Counted from the first letter of the stretch, positions 22,325 through 31,134 are shown. The stretch: 64,000 bases of DNA from Nonomuraea aridisoli (GCF_003236395.1 NZ_POUD01000005.1:25365-89364), one strand, 5' to 3'. Numbers and translations: made by a program. The notes: generated from the letters alone by a model not told the origin.

Positions 22325-22963
22325 TTACGCCAGGTCCTGTTTGAGCGCCCTGGCCAGGGCTCGGATGGCACGGAACTGCAGCGCTTTGATCGCTCCACTC
22401 TTCTTCCCCATGATCAGCGCGGTTTCCGCGAGCGAGAGGCCGTGCAGGAAACGCAGGACGACGCATTCCTGCTGTTCGGGATTGAGATCTCGGACGGCGC
22501 GCAGCACCCGGTCGTTGATGATGGCCGTGACCACGGCGTTCTCGGGGATGTGGGAGCCTTCGAGGGGGACGTCGATCACCTCGGCCGTGGTGACCTCGAG
22601 CCGGTAGCGCCCCGACTTGAAGTGGTCGGCCACCAGGTTCCTGGCGATGGTCACGAGCCAGGCCCCGAAGTCGCGGCCCTGCCAGGTGAAGTCGCCGATC
22701 TTGCGTAACGCCCGCAGGAACGTCTCACTGGTCAGGTCCTCCGCCAGCGGGTGGGAGCCGACCCGGAAGTAGACGTAGCGGTAGACCAGGTCCACGTAGC
22801 GGTCGTAGAGCGTGCCAAAGGAGTCCGTGCACCCGTTCTTGGCGTGCAGCACCAGCGTACGGAGGTCGTCGGTCACGTCTTCGCGCACGGCGAGCTCGCC
22901 CGTCCGGGCAGGTCCAGCGATCGCTGGCGCGAGCAGCCCGGCGAACGGCGACGAGTCAGGCAT
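22325..22963 (-). CDS. ECF sigma factor, BldN-like
   Basis: This 212-residue sigma factor has region 2 from about residue 47 (GTLYDRYVDLVYRYVYFRVG, AEDLTSETFLRAL, FTWQGRDFGAWLVTIARNLVADHFK, in parts) and region 4 from about 155 (DLNPEQQECVVLRFLHGLS, AETALIMGKKSGAIKALQFRA). These blocks closely resemble sigma BldN, which drives aerial-hypha genes such as chaplins and rodlins in Streptomyces. About 45 residues precede region 2, much less than the long pro-sequence described for the Streptomyces protein. It is followed by the RsbN-like gene. Confidence 0.85.
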   Translation of the reverse strand: MPDSSPFAGLLAPAIAGPARTGELAVREDVTDDLRTLVLHAKNGCTDSFGTLYDRYVDLVYRYVYFRVGSHPLAEDLTSETFLRALRKIGDFTWQGRDFGAWLVTIARNLVADHFKSGRYRLEVTTAEVIDVPLEGSHIPENAVVTAIINDRVLRAVRDLNPEQQECVVLRFLHGLSLAETALIMGKKSGAIKALQFRAIRALARALKQDLA

Positions 22964-23192
22964 CCGATATCCCTGGGGGTAAGGGGTGCGGCGTGCTCGA
23001 ACACTCTAGAAATCAACGGGAAATTCCACAATCCACACGGTGCTGGCATGGCATCCCTTCACCGGCGGATACCGTGGAGGCGCACACCCCTGAAACCCGC
23101 GGTGCGCCGTCGTACGCGCTCACCGTGGTCCGGACCCCGTTCCCTCTTCGGCTACCGGCCTGGAGGCATCGTCCGGCAGCATTGGAGTCACC

Positions 23193-24629
23193 ATGGAGAT
23201 CCTCGTTGCTGTCCTAGCCTTTGCCGGAGCCCTGCTCGCCGCGGTCGCGGCCGGAGCCCTGATCCAACGACTACGCGAGGAATCCGAGGGGTGGCTCATC
23301 GCGTGGACCGTTGCCGTCGTGGCGCTGGCGCTGTCGCTGGGCGCGGTCGGTCTCGGCTCGCTGGCCGGGTTCGGCGACGTGACGTTCCGGGTCTACCAGG
23401 TGGCGGGATCGCTGCTGGCGCCGCTGTGGCTCGCCGTCGGGCTCGTGCAGCTGCTGGCGGAGAAGGTGCCGCCGCGGTTCCTGGCCTGGCTGTTCGGCAT
23501 CGCGCTGACCATCGTCTCCGTGGTCATCATGGTCTTCGACCCGCTGAAGACCGACGAGATGGGCAAGTCGCTGCCGCCGGGCGCCGACCACTGGAACCTT
23601 CCCCCCGCCTACCTGCTGGTCGGCGTGCACACCATCGACCTGGTCGTGATGCTCGCCATGCTGGTGGTGGCCGGCCTGAAGTGGCGCGACGGCGACGAGT
23701 ACGACACCGACAACCTCCACGCGACCGCCGTCGTCGTGCCGTCGGGCCTCGCGCTCGTGGGGGCGATGCGCTTCACCGTGCCCGCGCTGTTCACCACGGC
23801 GCTGCTGGCAGTGGCGGCGGCCGCGGTCTGGTACACCGTGCTGCGCCCGCTGGCGCCGTACGAGGACGACGAGGACGATTTCGGTCCCGAGCCCGACGAA
23901 CGGCCCTCGCGCCGCGAGGAGCGCTCTCAGCGCCGTGACGAGCGCGTCTCCCACCGCGAGGAGCGGCCCATGATCCCCGAGGACCGTCCGCTCTACCGCG
24001 ACGACCCGCCGCGCAGGCCGATGCCGGAGCCGGTGCCGGTCGCCGACGTGCCGCCCGCGCCGCCACGCCGCGCCTCCGGGCTGGGCGACCTGGTCGCCGA
24101 ATACCGGGCGGGCGACAGGGAGGTCGACTACGCCGCCCGCATGGCGCCGGCGTCCGACCCCGGCCCCTCGACCGGCTACATCATGAACGGCGCCGCGGCC
24201 GACTACACGATGGCCTCGCCCGCCCCGGCCACCGGCGCCGTCTACCCGGGCGCCGAGTTGTTCACGCCCGCCCAGCAGCAGCCCGCCTCGGGCAAGCTGT
24301 CGCCGAGCATCTACGGCCTGCTCACCGTCTTCACGATCATGGACGGCGCCGGCGACGCGTTCGACCGGCTGGCCGAGGCCACCGTCGAGGCCGTGCGCAG
24401 GGGCGAGCCCGACACGCTCGTGTACGCCTGCCACGCCGTCAAGTCGGCCCCGCTGCAGCGCATCGTCTACGAGCTCTACCGCGACGAGGTGGCCTACCGC
24501 GACCACCAGCGCCAGCCGCACATGGAGAGATTCGTCAACGAGCGGCAGGCGATGGTGCTGGCCACCAACGTCATCGAGCTCAACGTCAACGCCGCGAAGG
24601 TGGTGCCGCTCCCGACGGTGATGTTCTAG
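23193..24629 (+). CDS. Multi-pass membrane protein fused to an ABM-type domain
   Basis: The 478-residue protein has three parts. Residues 1-215 hold about seven hydrophobic helices. Residues 218-370 are a low-complexity, charged and Pro-rich linker with repeated RREER-like pieces (RPSRREERSQRRDERVSHREERP in part). Residues 370-470 form an alpha/beta domain with YGLLTVFTIMDGAGDAFDRLAEA, IVYELYRDEVAYRDHQRQPHMERFV (in parts), the pattern of the antibiotic-biosynthesis-monooxygenase (ABM) fold including the YRDxxAYxxHxxxPH element. Function is unknown; a membrane-tethered quinol or haem-related oxidase is a guess. Its stop overlaps the convergent glutaredoxin gene. Confidence 0.8.
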   Translation: MEILVAVLAFAGALLAAVAAGALIQRLREESEGWLIAWTVAVVALALSLGAVGLGSLAGFGDVTFRVYQVAGSLLAPLWLAVGLVQLLAEKVPPRFLAWLFGIALTIVSVVIMVFDPLKTDEMGKSLPPGADHWNLPPAYLLVGVHTIDLVVMLAMLVVAGLKWRDGDEYDTDNLHATAVVVPSGLALVGAMRFTVPALFTTALLAVAAAAVWYTVLRPLAPYEDDEDDFGPEPDERPSRREERSQRRDERVSHREERPMIPEDRPLYRDDPPRRPMPEPVPVADVPPAPPRRASGLGDLVAEYRAGDREVDYAARMAPASDPGPSTGYIMNGAAADYTMASPAPATGAVYPGAELFTPAQQQPASGKLSPSIYGLLTVFTIMDGAGDAFDRLAEATVEAVRRGEPDTLVYACHAVKSAPLQRIVYELYRDEVAYRDHQRQPHMERFVNERQAMVLATNVIELNVNAAKVVPLPTVMF

Positions 24630-24862
24630 CCGGTCAGCGCGGCGCGCAGCCGGCTCTCGTCGACCCGCCAGAAGTCGTGCTGCACGCCGTCGATCAGCGT
24701 GACCGGGATCATCTCCCAGTACTTCTCCCTCAGCTCCTCGGAGGAGTCGATGCTGACCTCCTCCCACGGCACGCCCAGCTCGCCCGCGACCCGGGCGATG
24801 ACCTCGCGGGCGTCGTCACACAGGTGGCAGCCGGGCTTGCCGAGCAAGGTGATGCGATGCAT
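24626..24862 (-). CDS. Glutaredoxin-like thioredoxin-fold protein
   Basis: This 78-residue protein is a minimal thioredoxin fold. It starts HRITLLGKPGCHLCDDAREV with the redox pair C12-C15 (CHLC) and has the cis-Pro region IPVTLIDG near residue 50. Members of this glutaredoxin family 2/DUF836-type group are encoded next to hemA in mycobacteria too. The ATG stands 6 bases after a TAGCGT -10 box. It diverges from rex, and the Rex operator lies between the two genes, so Rex may affect both. Confidence 0.87.
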   Translation of the reverse strand: MHRITLLGKPGCHLCDDAREVIARVAGELGVPWEEVSIDSSEELREKYWEMIPVTLIDGVQHDFWRVDESRLRAALTG

Positions 24863-24868
24863 AGGGCC

Positions 24869-24874
24869 ACGCTA
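24869..24874 (-). promoter_or_regulatory. -10 element of the glutaredoxin-like gene
   Basis: TAGCGT on the minus strand ends 6 bases before the ATG at 24862, so a leaderless transcript is likely. It is 12 bases from the Rex operator at 24887-24904, which would fall in the spacer or -35 region of this promoter. Confidence 0.45.
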
Positions 24875-24886
24875 CCTCGGCCGACT

Positions 24887-24904
24887 TTGTGCATCGGTTC
24901 ACAA
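24887..24904. promoter_or_regulatory. Rex operator (ROP) upstream of rex-hemACDB
   Basis: TTGTGCATCGGTTCACAA matches the Rex operator consensus TTGTGAA-N4-TTCACAA at 13 of 14 defined positions. It lies 75 bases before the rex start. It overlaps the -35 box of the rex promoter, so Rex should repress its own operon when NADH is low relative to NAD+. Confidence 0.9.
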
Positions 24905-24916
24905 AGGGCTTAACCT
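24887..24916 (+). promoter_or_regulatory. rex-hem operon promoter
   Basis: TTGTGC (24887-24892) and TAACCT (24911-24916) with an 18-base spacer form a reasonable sigma70-type promoter. The -35 hexamer is the left half of the Rex operator. The resulting leader is about 55 bases long and contains a small T-arm-like hairpin at about 24921-24938. Confidence 0.6.
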
Positions 24917-24978
24917 GAAAGACGGTTCGATTCCGTTCACGCGGTCCCCAAGCCGCCCGTTCCCTGGAGCACCGGCAC

Positions 24979-25656
24979 GTGATGAGCCCGTCCCAGCCCC
25001 GTGACCGTGGCATCCCCGAGGCGACGGTCGCCAGGCTTCCGTTGTACCTCCGGGCGCTGCACGGGATGGCGGAGCGGGGCATCGCGACCGTCAGCTCCGA
25101 AGATCTCGCCGCGGCAGCCGGGGTCAACTCGGCCAAGCTGCGCAAGGATCTGTCTCATCTCGGCTCGTACGGCACTCGCGGCGTAGGCTATGACGTGGAA
25201 TACCTCGTCTACCAGATCTCCCGCGAGCTCGGCCTGACGCAGGACTGGGCGGTGGCGATCGTCGGAGTCGGTAACCTCGGCCGCGCGCTCGCCAACTACG
25301 GCGGGTTCGTCTCCCGGGGCTTCAGGGTCGCGGCGCTCGTGGACGCCGACCCCGAAGTCGTGGGCGACACCATAGCGGGGTTGAATGTTGAGCACATCGA
25401 CGAACTGGAAGCCGTGATCAAACGGCGTGGAGTCTCGATCGTGGTGTTGGCCACACCGGCGGCGGCGGCGCAGGAGGTCTGCGACCGCGTCGTCGCGGTG
25501 GGCGTGACCAGTATCCTGAACTTCGCCCCGGTTGTTCTTTCCGTCCCGGACACCGTCGATGTCCGTAAGGTCGACCTATCCATCGAACTGCAGATTCTCG
25601 CGTTCCACGAGCAACGCAAGGCTGGGGGGCCACTCATGGCAGTGGACAGTCAGTGA
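24979..25656 (+). CDS. rex: Redox-sensing transcriptional repressor Rex
   Basis: Rex is a dimeric repressor that binds its operator when NAD+ dominates and lets go when NADH rises, linking respiratory gene expression to redox state. The 225-residue protein has an N-terminal winged helix (IPEATVARLPLYLRAL, VSSEDLAAAAGVNSAKLRKDLSHLG in parts, GTRGVGY) and a Rossmann domain with GVGNLG at 96-101. A C-terminal domain-swapped helix follows near SIELQILAFH. Start is GTG 24979 or ATG 24982, with GGAG 11-14 bases upstream. Its stop overlaps hemA as GTGA. An operator lies in its own promoter. Confidence 0.96.
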   Translation: MMSPSQPRDRGIPEATVARLPLYLRALHGMAERGIATVSSEDLAAAAGVNSAKLRKDLSHLGSYGTRGVGYDVEYLVYQISRELGLTQDWAVAIVGVGNLGRALANYGGFVSRGFRVAALVDADPEVVGDTIAGLNVEHIDELEAVIKRRGVSIVVLATPAAAAQEVCDRVVAVGVTSILNFAPVVLSVPDTVDVRKVDLSIELQILAFHEQRKAGGPLMAVDSQ

Positions 25657-26909
25657 GTGTTCTGGCTATCGGACTCAGCCACCGGACGGCACCGGTGGCC
25701 CTGCTCGAACGTGTCTCGGTGACCGGTGACGCTCTCGTCAAACTGCTGCACGACGTACAGCGCGATCCCTGCGTCGCGGAGGCCATGGTGGTCTCGACCT
25801 GCAACCGGGTCGAGGTCTACGTCACGGTCGACCGCTTCCACGCCGCCGTCACGTCGATCAGCAACCTGCTGGGCGTGCATTCCGGCGTGCCCGTCGACGA
25901 GCTGACGCCGCACCTCTACGTCCACTACGAGGAGCGGGCGGTCGAGCATCTGTTCTCCATGGTGTGCGGACTCGACTCCATGGTGGTCGGCGAGGGCCAG
26001 ATCCTCGGGCAGGTCCGTCAGGCGCTCAAGCTCGCCCAGCGCCAGGGCACTGTCGGGGCCACCCTCAACGACCTCGTCCAGCAGGCCCTGCGGGTCGGCA
26101 AGCGGGCCCACCACGAGACCGGCATCGACAAGGCGGGCGCCTCCCTCGTCACCGCCGGCCTCGCCCTGGCGGGCGAGCCGGCCGGAAAGCGCGCCCTGGT
26201 GATCGGCGCGGGCTCCATGAGCTCGCTGGCCGCCGCCACGCTGGCGCGCGCCGGGGTCACCGACATCGTCGTGGCCAACCGCACGTACGAGCGCGGCGCC
26301 CGGCTGGCCGAGTCGGTCGGCGGGCGCGCGGTGCACTTCTCCTCCGTCGCCGACGAGCTGGCCTCGGCCGACGTCGTCATCGCCTGCACGGGCGCGGGCC
26401 GTCACCTCATCACCCCCGACATGCTTTCCAGGCCGGCGTTCCTCCTCGACCTGGCGCTTCCCCACGACATCGACCCCTCGGTCCGCTCCGTGCCCGGCAT
26501 CACGCTGGTCGACCTGGAGACGATCCAGGAGTCCGGCATCGGCTCCCGCGAGGGCGACGCCGTCCAGGCCGTGCGCGCCCTCGTGGCCGAGGAGCTGCGC
26601 GCCTACCTCGACGCCGAGCGGGCGGCCAAGGTCACCCCGACCGTGGTCGCGCTGCGCAGCAAGGCGGCGGACGTGGTCGAGGCCGAGCTGGGCCGGCTGC
26701 GCATGCGGCTGCCCGGTCTCGACGAGCGGGCCCGCGACGAGGTCGCCATGACCGTGCAGCGCGTGGTCGACAAGCTCCTGCACGAGCCCACCGTGCGTGT
26801 CAAGCAGCTCGCCACCTGCCCCGGAGGCGATCATTATGCGGAGGCGCTGCGTGAGCTGTTCGACCTCGATCCCAAGATGCCCGAGGCCGTGAGGGAGGTG
26901 GAGCTGTGA
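25653..26909 (+). CDS. hemA: Glutamyl-tRNA reductase HemA
   Basis: HemA reduces glutamyl-tRNA to glutamate-1-semialdehyde with NADPH, the committed step of C5-pathway haem synthesis. The 418-residue protein has the catalytic Cys50 in VVSTCNRVEVY and the GLDSMVVGEGQILGQVR motif that binds substrate. A NADPH Rossmann domain contains VIGAGSMSSLAA, and the dimerisation helices lie at the C-terminus. GSM replaces the more common GxM in the nucleotide loop without loss of the key Gly residues. GTG start overlaps the rex stop, so production is tied to Rex-controlled transcription. Confidence 0.96.
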   Translation: MSVLAIGLSHRTAPVALLERVSVTGDALVKLLHDVQRDPCVAEAMVVSTCNRVEVYVTVDRFHAAVTSISNLLGVHSGVPVDELTPHLYVHYEERAVEHLFSMVCGLDSMVVGEGQILGQVRQALKLAQRQGTVGATLNDLVQQALRVGKRAHHETGIDKAGASLVTAGLALAGEPAGKRALVIGAGSMSSLAAATLARAGVTDIVVANRTYERGARLAESVGGRAVHFSSVADELASADVVIACTGAGRHLITPDMLSRPAFLLDLALPHDIDPSVRSVPGITLVDLETIQESGIGSREGDAVQAVRALVAEELRAYLDAERAAKVTPTVVALRSKAADVVEAELGRLRMRLPGLDERARDEVAMTVQRVVDKLLHEPTVRVKQLATCPGGDHYAEALRELFDLDPKMPEAVREVEL

Positions 26910-27817
26910 CGTCCCCGCTCCGGCTCGGCACCCGCCGCAGCCTCATGGCCACCACGCAGTCCCAGATGGTGGCCGACGCCTACACCGCGCGCACCAGCCG
27001 GACGATCGAGCTGGTCGGCATCACGACGTTCGGCGACGTGACCAAGGCCCACCTCGCGCAGCTCGGCGGCACGGGCGTGTTCGTCAGCGCGCTGCGCGAC
27101 AAGCTGATCGAGGACGAGGTCGACTTCGCCGTCCACTCGCTGAAGGACCTGCCGACCAAGCAGGACCCGCGCTTCACGCTGGCCGCCCTGCCCGCCCGCC
27201 ACGACCACCGCGACGCCCTGGTCGGCCCGTGCAAGTTCGCCGACCTGCCGGCGGGGGCGAGGGTCGGCACCGGCTCGCCGCGCCGCGTCGCCATGCTGAG
27301 CGCGCTGCGCCCCGACCTCGAATACGTCGCCATCCGCGGCAACGCCGACACCCGCATCGGCAAGGTCGCCTCCGGCGAGCTCGACGCCGTCGTGCTCGCC
27401 TCGGCGGGGCTGACCCGCATCGGCCGCGGCGCCGAGGTCGCGCAGATCTTCGAGATCGAGGAGCTGCTGCCCGCGCCCGGCCAGGGCGCGCTGGCCGTCG
27501 AGTGCCGCGCCGACCGCCCCGACCTCATCGAGTACCTGAGTGTGCTCGACGACCCGGCCACCCGCTCCGCCGTGACGGCCGAGCGCGCCGTGCTGGCCGC
27601 CCTCGAGGCGGGATGCTCCGCCCCGGTGGGTGCTTTCGCGGTCGATGACGGGCACACTCTGAACCTGACCGCTGTTGTCGTCTCCATCGACGGCCGCGAA
27701 GCGGTCCGCAAGTCCGCCGCCGGCTCTCCTTCGGAGGCTGCTAACCTCGGCCGCCTCCTCGCGGCCGAGATGATCGCCGAAGGGGCCGACAGATTGATGG
27801 GGGAGCATTCCCATTGA
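26906..27817 (+). CDS. hemC: Hydroxymethylbilane synthase HemC
   Basis: HemC joins four porphobilinogen units into hydroxymethylbilane, using a covalently bound dipyrromethane cofactor. The 303-residue protein shows FAVHSLKDLPT with the catalytic Asp81, GTGSPRRVAML for substrate binding, RGNADTRIGKV, PAPGQGALAVE, and the cofactor Cys237 in EAGCSAPVGAF. Length is typical. The GTG overlaps the hemA stop by 4 bases and its own stop overlaps the hemD start. Confidence 0.96.
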   Translation: MTSPLRLGTRRSLMATTQSQMVADAYTARTSRTIELVGITTFGDVTKAHLAQLGGTGVFVSALRDKLIEDEVDFAVHSLKDLPTKQDPRFTLAALPARHDHRDALVGPCKFADLPAGARVGTGSPRRVAMLSALRPDLEYVAIRGNADTRIGKVASGELDAVVLASAGLTRIGRGAEVAQIFEIEELLPAPGQGALAVECRADRPDLIEYLSVLDDPATRSAVTAERAVLAALEAGCSAPVGAFAVDDGHTLNLTAVVVSIDGREAVRKSAAGSPSEAANLGRLLAAEMIAEGADRLMGEHSH

Positions 27818-29361
27818 GCTCCGATAGTCCAACCTCCGGTTTCGTCGCGTTCGTGGGCGCGGGACCCGGCGATCCCAACCTGCTCACGCTGCGCGCCGCC
27901 GAGCTGCTCGGCAAGGCCGACGCGGTGGTCCTCGGCGCGGAGGCCCACGCCCCGCTGCTGCGCCACTGCCGCGAAGGCGTCGAGGTCGCCACCGAGGGCG
28001 ACTTCGTCCAGCGCGCCGCGCGCGGCCAGATGGTGGTGCGCCTGTGCGAGGGCGACCCCATGCTGTTCTCCTCGATCGTCGAGGAGGTCGCGGCCTGCAC
28101 CGCGGCGGAGGTGGACTTCGAGATCTCTCCCGGCGTGCCGCCCGCGACGGCGGTGCTGACCTACGCCGGCATCCCCGCGGCGACCGGCGTGCCCGAGTTC
28201 CGCGTGATCGACGCCGCGCAGGAGCAGGACTGGGCCGCCCACGCCGCCACCCGCGGCACCCTGGTCATCTACAACGGCCTCGGTGACGCCGTCTCCATCG
28301 GCAAGGCGCTGATCGCGAACGGCAGGCCAGACACCACGCCGGTCGCCGTCAGCAGCGGCGGCACCACCACCGAGCAGTACACCGTGGTGTCCTCGCTCGG
28401 CCGGCTGCAGGCCGACCTCAAGCACGCCGGCTTCACCGAGCCCGCGCTGATCGTGGTCGGCGAGGCCGTGGCGCTGCGCGACAAGCTGTCGTGGTTCGAG
28501 ACCAAGCCGCTGTTCGGCTGGCGGGTGCTGGTGCCGCGGACGAAGGAGCAGTCGCGCGGCCTGGTCGAGCAGCTCACCTCGTACGGCGCGGTGCCCGAGG
28601 AGGTGCCGACCATCTCGGTCGAGCCGCCCCGCACGCCGCAGCAGATGGACCGCGCGATCAAGGGCCTGGTCACCGGCCGCTACGAGTGGGTCGCCTTCAC
28701 CAGCGCCAACGCCGTCAAGGCGGTCCGCGAGAAGTTCGAGGAGTACGGCCTCGACGCCCGCGCGTTCGCCGGGCTCAAGGTCGCCGCCGTGGGCGACGCG
28801 ACCGCGCAGGCCCTGGTCGACTTCGGGGTCAAGCCCGACCTGCTGCCGTCGGGGGAGCAGTCGTCGGAGGGGCTGGTCGCCGAGTGGCCGCCGTACGACT
28901 CGATGCTCGACCCGATCAACCGCGTGCTGCTGCCGCGGGCCGACATCTCCACCGACACGCTCGTCGCCGGGCTCACCGAGCTCGGCTGGGAGTGCGACGA
29001 CGTCACCGCCTACCGCACCGTGCGGGCCGCGCCGCCGCCCGCGCCGATCCGTGAGGCGATCAAGGGCGGCGGGTTCGACGCCGTGCTCTTCACCTCGTCG
29101 TCCACCGTGCGCAACCTCGTGGGCATCGCCGGCAAGCCGCACAACGTCACCGTGATCGCGGTCATCGGGCCGCAGACGGCCAAGACGGCCGAGGAGTTCG
29201 GGCTGCGGGTCGACGTCATGTCCGACAAGCCGTCCGCCTCCGCCCTGGCCGCCGCGCTGGCCGAGTTCGGAGCCAAGCAGCGTCAGGCGGCCCTGGCCGC
29301 GGGTGACACCCCGCGCAGGCCCTCGCAGAACCGCCGGGGCGCGAGAAGGAGAGCCAAGTGA
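27814..29361 (+). CDS. hemD: HemD: uroporphyrinogen-III synthase fused to a degenerate SUMT-like domain
   Basis: The 515-residue protein joins an N-terminal SAM-methyltransferase-like (SUMT/CobA) domain (about 8-235) to a C-terminal uroporphyrinogen-III synthase (about 245-490), which cyclises hydroxymethylbilane. The SUMT part keeps [16 protein letters not shown] but the usual RLKGGDPxxFGR reads [12 protein letters not shown], and the DRL segment after the second strand is lost. Methylation activity is therefore doubtful. The HemD part keeps [18 protein letters not shown] and [12 protein letters not shown]. The TTG start overlaps the hemC stop (TTGA). The C-terminus is very basic. Such fusions are normal in actinobacteria. 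Confidence 0.93.
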   Translation: MSSDSPTSGFVAFVGAGPGDPNLLTLRAAELLGKADAVVLGAEAHAPLLRHCREGVEVATEGDFVQRAARGQMVVRLCEGDPMLFSSIVEEVAACTAAEVDFEISPGVPPATAVLTYAGIPAATGVPEFRVIDAAQEQDWAAHAATRGTLVIYNGLGDAVSIGKALIANGRPDTTPVAVSSGGTTTEQYTVVSSLGRLQADLKHAGFTEPALIVVGEAVALRDKLSWFETKPLFGWRVLVPRTKEQSRGLVEQLTSYGAVPEEVPTISVEPPRTPQQMDRAIKGLVTGRYEWVAFTSANAVKAVREKFEEYGLDARAFAGLKVAAVGDATAQALVDFGVKPDLLPSGEQSSEGLVAEWPPYDSMLDPINRVLLPRADISTDTLVAGLTELGWECDDVTAYRTVRAAPPPAPIREAIKGGGFDAVLFTSSSTVRNLVGIAGKPHNVTVIAVIGPQTAKTAEEFGLRVDVMSDKPSASALAAALAEFGAKQRQAALAAGDTPRRPSQNRRGARRRAK

Positions 29362-30341
29362 GCGCGCAGTACCCCGTCGCCCGCCCCCGCCGGCTGCGCC
29401 GCACCCCGGCGCTGCGCCGCATGGTCGCGGGCACCCGCCTGCACCCGGCCGACCTGATCCTGCCGGCGTTCGTCAAGGAGGGCATCTCCGAGCCGCAGCC
29501 GGTCGCCTCGATGCCGGGCGTCGTCCAGCACACCCGCGACTCGCTGCGCAAGGCCGCCCGTGAGGCCGCCGAGGCGGGCGTGGGCGGCATCATCCTGTTC
29601 GGCATCCCCGCGGTGAAGGACGCCCGCGGCTCGGCCGCCGACGACCCCGACGGCATCCTCCAGGTGGCGCTGCGCGACGTGACCGCCGAGGTCGGCGACG
29701 CGCTCGTGGTCATGGCCGACACGTGCCTCGACGAGTTCACCGACAACGGCCACTGCGGCATCCTGACGCCGTCCGGCGACGTCGACAACGACGCCACCCT
29801 GGAGCGGTACGCCTCCATCGCGGTGGCCCAGGTGGAGGCCGGCTCGCAGATGGTGGCGCCGAGCGGGATGATGGACGGCCAGGTGGGCGCGATCCGCGCG
29901 GCGCTCGACGCCGCCGGTCACGGCAACGTGCCGATCCTCGCCTACACCGCCAAATACTCCTCCGCCTTCTACGGCCCGTTCCGCGACGCGGCCGAGTGCG
30001 CGCCGCAGTTCGGCGACCGCAGCACCCACCAGCAGGACCCCGCGGGGCCGCTGGAGGAGGCGCTGCGCGAGGTGCGCCTCGACCTGGCGGAGGGCGCCGA
30101 CGCCGTGATGGTCAAGCCCGCGCTGGCCTATCTCGACGTCATCGCCCGCTTCCGCGACGAGGTGGACGTGCCGGTGGCCGCCTACCAGGTGAGCGGCGAG
30201 TACGCGATGATCGAGGCCGCCGCGGCCAACGGCTGGGTCGACCGCGACCGGATGATCAAGGAGTCGCTGGTCGCGATCAAGCGGGCCGGGGCCGACCTGA
30301 TCCTGACGTACTGGGCGACGGAAGTGGCACGCGGGCTCTAA
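29358..30341 (+). CDS. hemB: Delta-aminolevulinic acid dehydratase HemB
   Basis: HemB condenses two 5-aminolevulinate molecules to porphobilinogen. The 327-residue protein has both Schiff-base lysines, K199 in [18 protein letters not shown] and K253 in [12 protein letters not shown]. The active-site metal loop reads [14 protein letters not shown] (C123, D125, C133): two of the three zinc Cys are kept and the middle one is Asp. This intermediate form, also seen in mycobacteria, leaves the metal (Zn or Mg) open. GTG overlaps the hemD stop by 4 bases; it ends the tightly coupled rex-hemACDB unit. Confidence 0.96.
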   Translation: MSAQYPVARPRRLRRTPALRRMVAGTRLHPADLILPAFVKEGISEPQPVASMPGVVQHTRDSLRKAAREAAEAGVGGIILFGIPAVKDARGSAADDPDGILQVALRDVTAEVGDALVVMADTCLDEFTDNGHCGILTPSGDVDNDATLERYASIAVAQVEAGSQMVAPSGMMDGQVGAIRAALDAAGHGNVPILAYTAKYSSAFYGPFRDAAECAPQFGDRSTHQQDPAGPLEEALREVRLDLAEGADAVMVKPALAYLDVIARFRDEVDVPVAAYQVSGEYAMIEAAAANGWVDRDRMIKESLVAIKRAGADLILTYWATEVARGL

Positions 30342-30473
30342 CCCAGGGGTTTCCCGTCGACTCGTGTGGCCTGTGCGTTAGAGTGCCATGACAAGTGCTG
30401 GTGTGTCCCGCGTGTGCTGGTGCAGCCCGGAGCCGGGACCTCTTCAGGCGCTGACACTCTGACGGGAGACACC

Positions 30474-31103
30474 ATGGTGGGGGTACCACTGGTTCGGCGT
30501 ACCAAAAAGCGGTCCCGGCCGACGCGCATCGCGACAGTGCTGGAGTACGCCGCCTTGGGCTGGCCGGTCGTGCCGGGCGCCTCTCCGCTGCGCCACGGGC
30601 CGCGCGCGTGTTCCTGCGACCGCGTCGGGTGTCCCGACCCGGGCGCCCACCCGCTGTCGCCCGCCTGGAGCATGCAGGCCACGACGGACGCCGCCCAGCT
30701 CACGCGCTGGTGGCAGGCGGAGCCCGAGGCCAATGTGATCCTGCCCACGGGACGCGTCTTCGACGTCTTCGACGTACCGCTGTCCACCGGCCTGTCGGCC
30801 CTCACCCGGATCGACGAGGCCGGCGCCCACCCCGGCCCGGTCGCCACCCACGGCGACCGGGTCTTGTTCTACGTGGCCACCCGGGGCAACCCGGAGGACG
30901 AGGACGAGTGGTGGACGTGCCACCTCGACACCGGCCCGGCCACCATCGACGACACGCCGGGGCTGCGCTGGCACTGCCGCGACAGCTACGTCCTCGCCCC
31001 GCCGTCCACGCTCGTGGGCGGCCAGAGCGTCTCCTGGCTGCGCGAGCCCGACGGCCGGCCGCTGCCCGACCCGGTGCGCATCCTGGAGTGGCTCGCCGAC
31101 TGA
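30474..31103 (+). CDS. Prim-pol-like domain protein of unknown function
   Basis: This 209-residue protein resembles the N-terminal bifunctional primase/polymerase domain found in phage and plasmid replicases. It has [49 protein letters not shown] and late [18 protein letters not shown]. The expected catalytic DxD strand reads [11 protein letters not shown], so one acidic residue seems displaced. No helicase or other replication domain is attached. GGGAG lies 5 bases before the ATG. It is chromosomal, between hemB and hemL, the position of a similar gene in Streptomyces; its real activity is unknown. Confidence 0.72.
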   Translation: MVGVPLVRRTKKRSRPTRIATVLEYAALGWPVVPGASPLRHGPRACSCDRVGCPDPGAHPLSPAWSMQATTDAAQLTRWWQAEPEANVILPTGRVFDVFDVPLSTGLSALTRIDEAGAHPGPVATHGDRVLFYVATRGNPEDEDEWWTCHLDTGPATIDDTPGLRWHCRDSYVLAPPSTLVGGQSVSWLREPDGRPLPDPVRILEWLAD

Positions 31104-31121
31104 CCCGCCGGGTCGCGCGGC

Positions 31122-31127
31122 TAACCT
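31122..31127 (+). promoter_or_regulatory. -10 element of hemL
   Basis: TAACCT is followed by 7 bases and the hemL GTG at 31135. CTGACC lies 16 bases upstream (31100-31105) as a possible -35. There is no ribosome-binding site, so a leaderless mRNA separate from the rex operon is likely. Confidence 0.55.
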
Positions 31128-31134
31128 GGATCGG

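Noticed and set aside
22964..23192. A BldD-type operator in the bldN-like upstream region
   Set aside because: Pieces such as CACACGGTG near 23033-23043 resemble half a BldD box, but the full spaced consensus is not present, so no site is claimed.
24918..24950. A T-arm-like sequence (GGTTCGATTCC with flanking complementary bases) suggesting a tRNA
   Set aside because: No acceptor, D or anticodon stem can be formed around it; the upstream bases are the Rex operator and promoter. It is treated as part of the rex leader.
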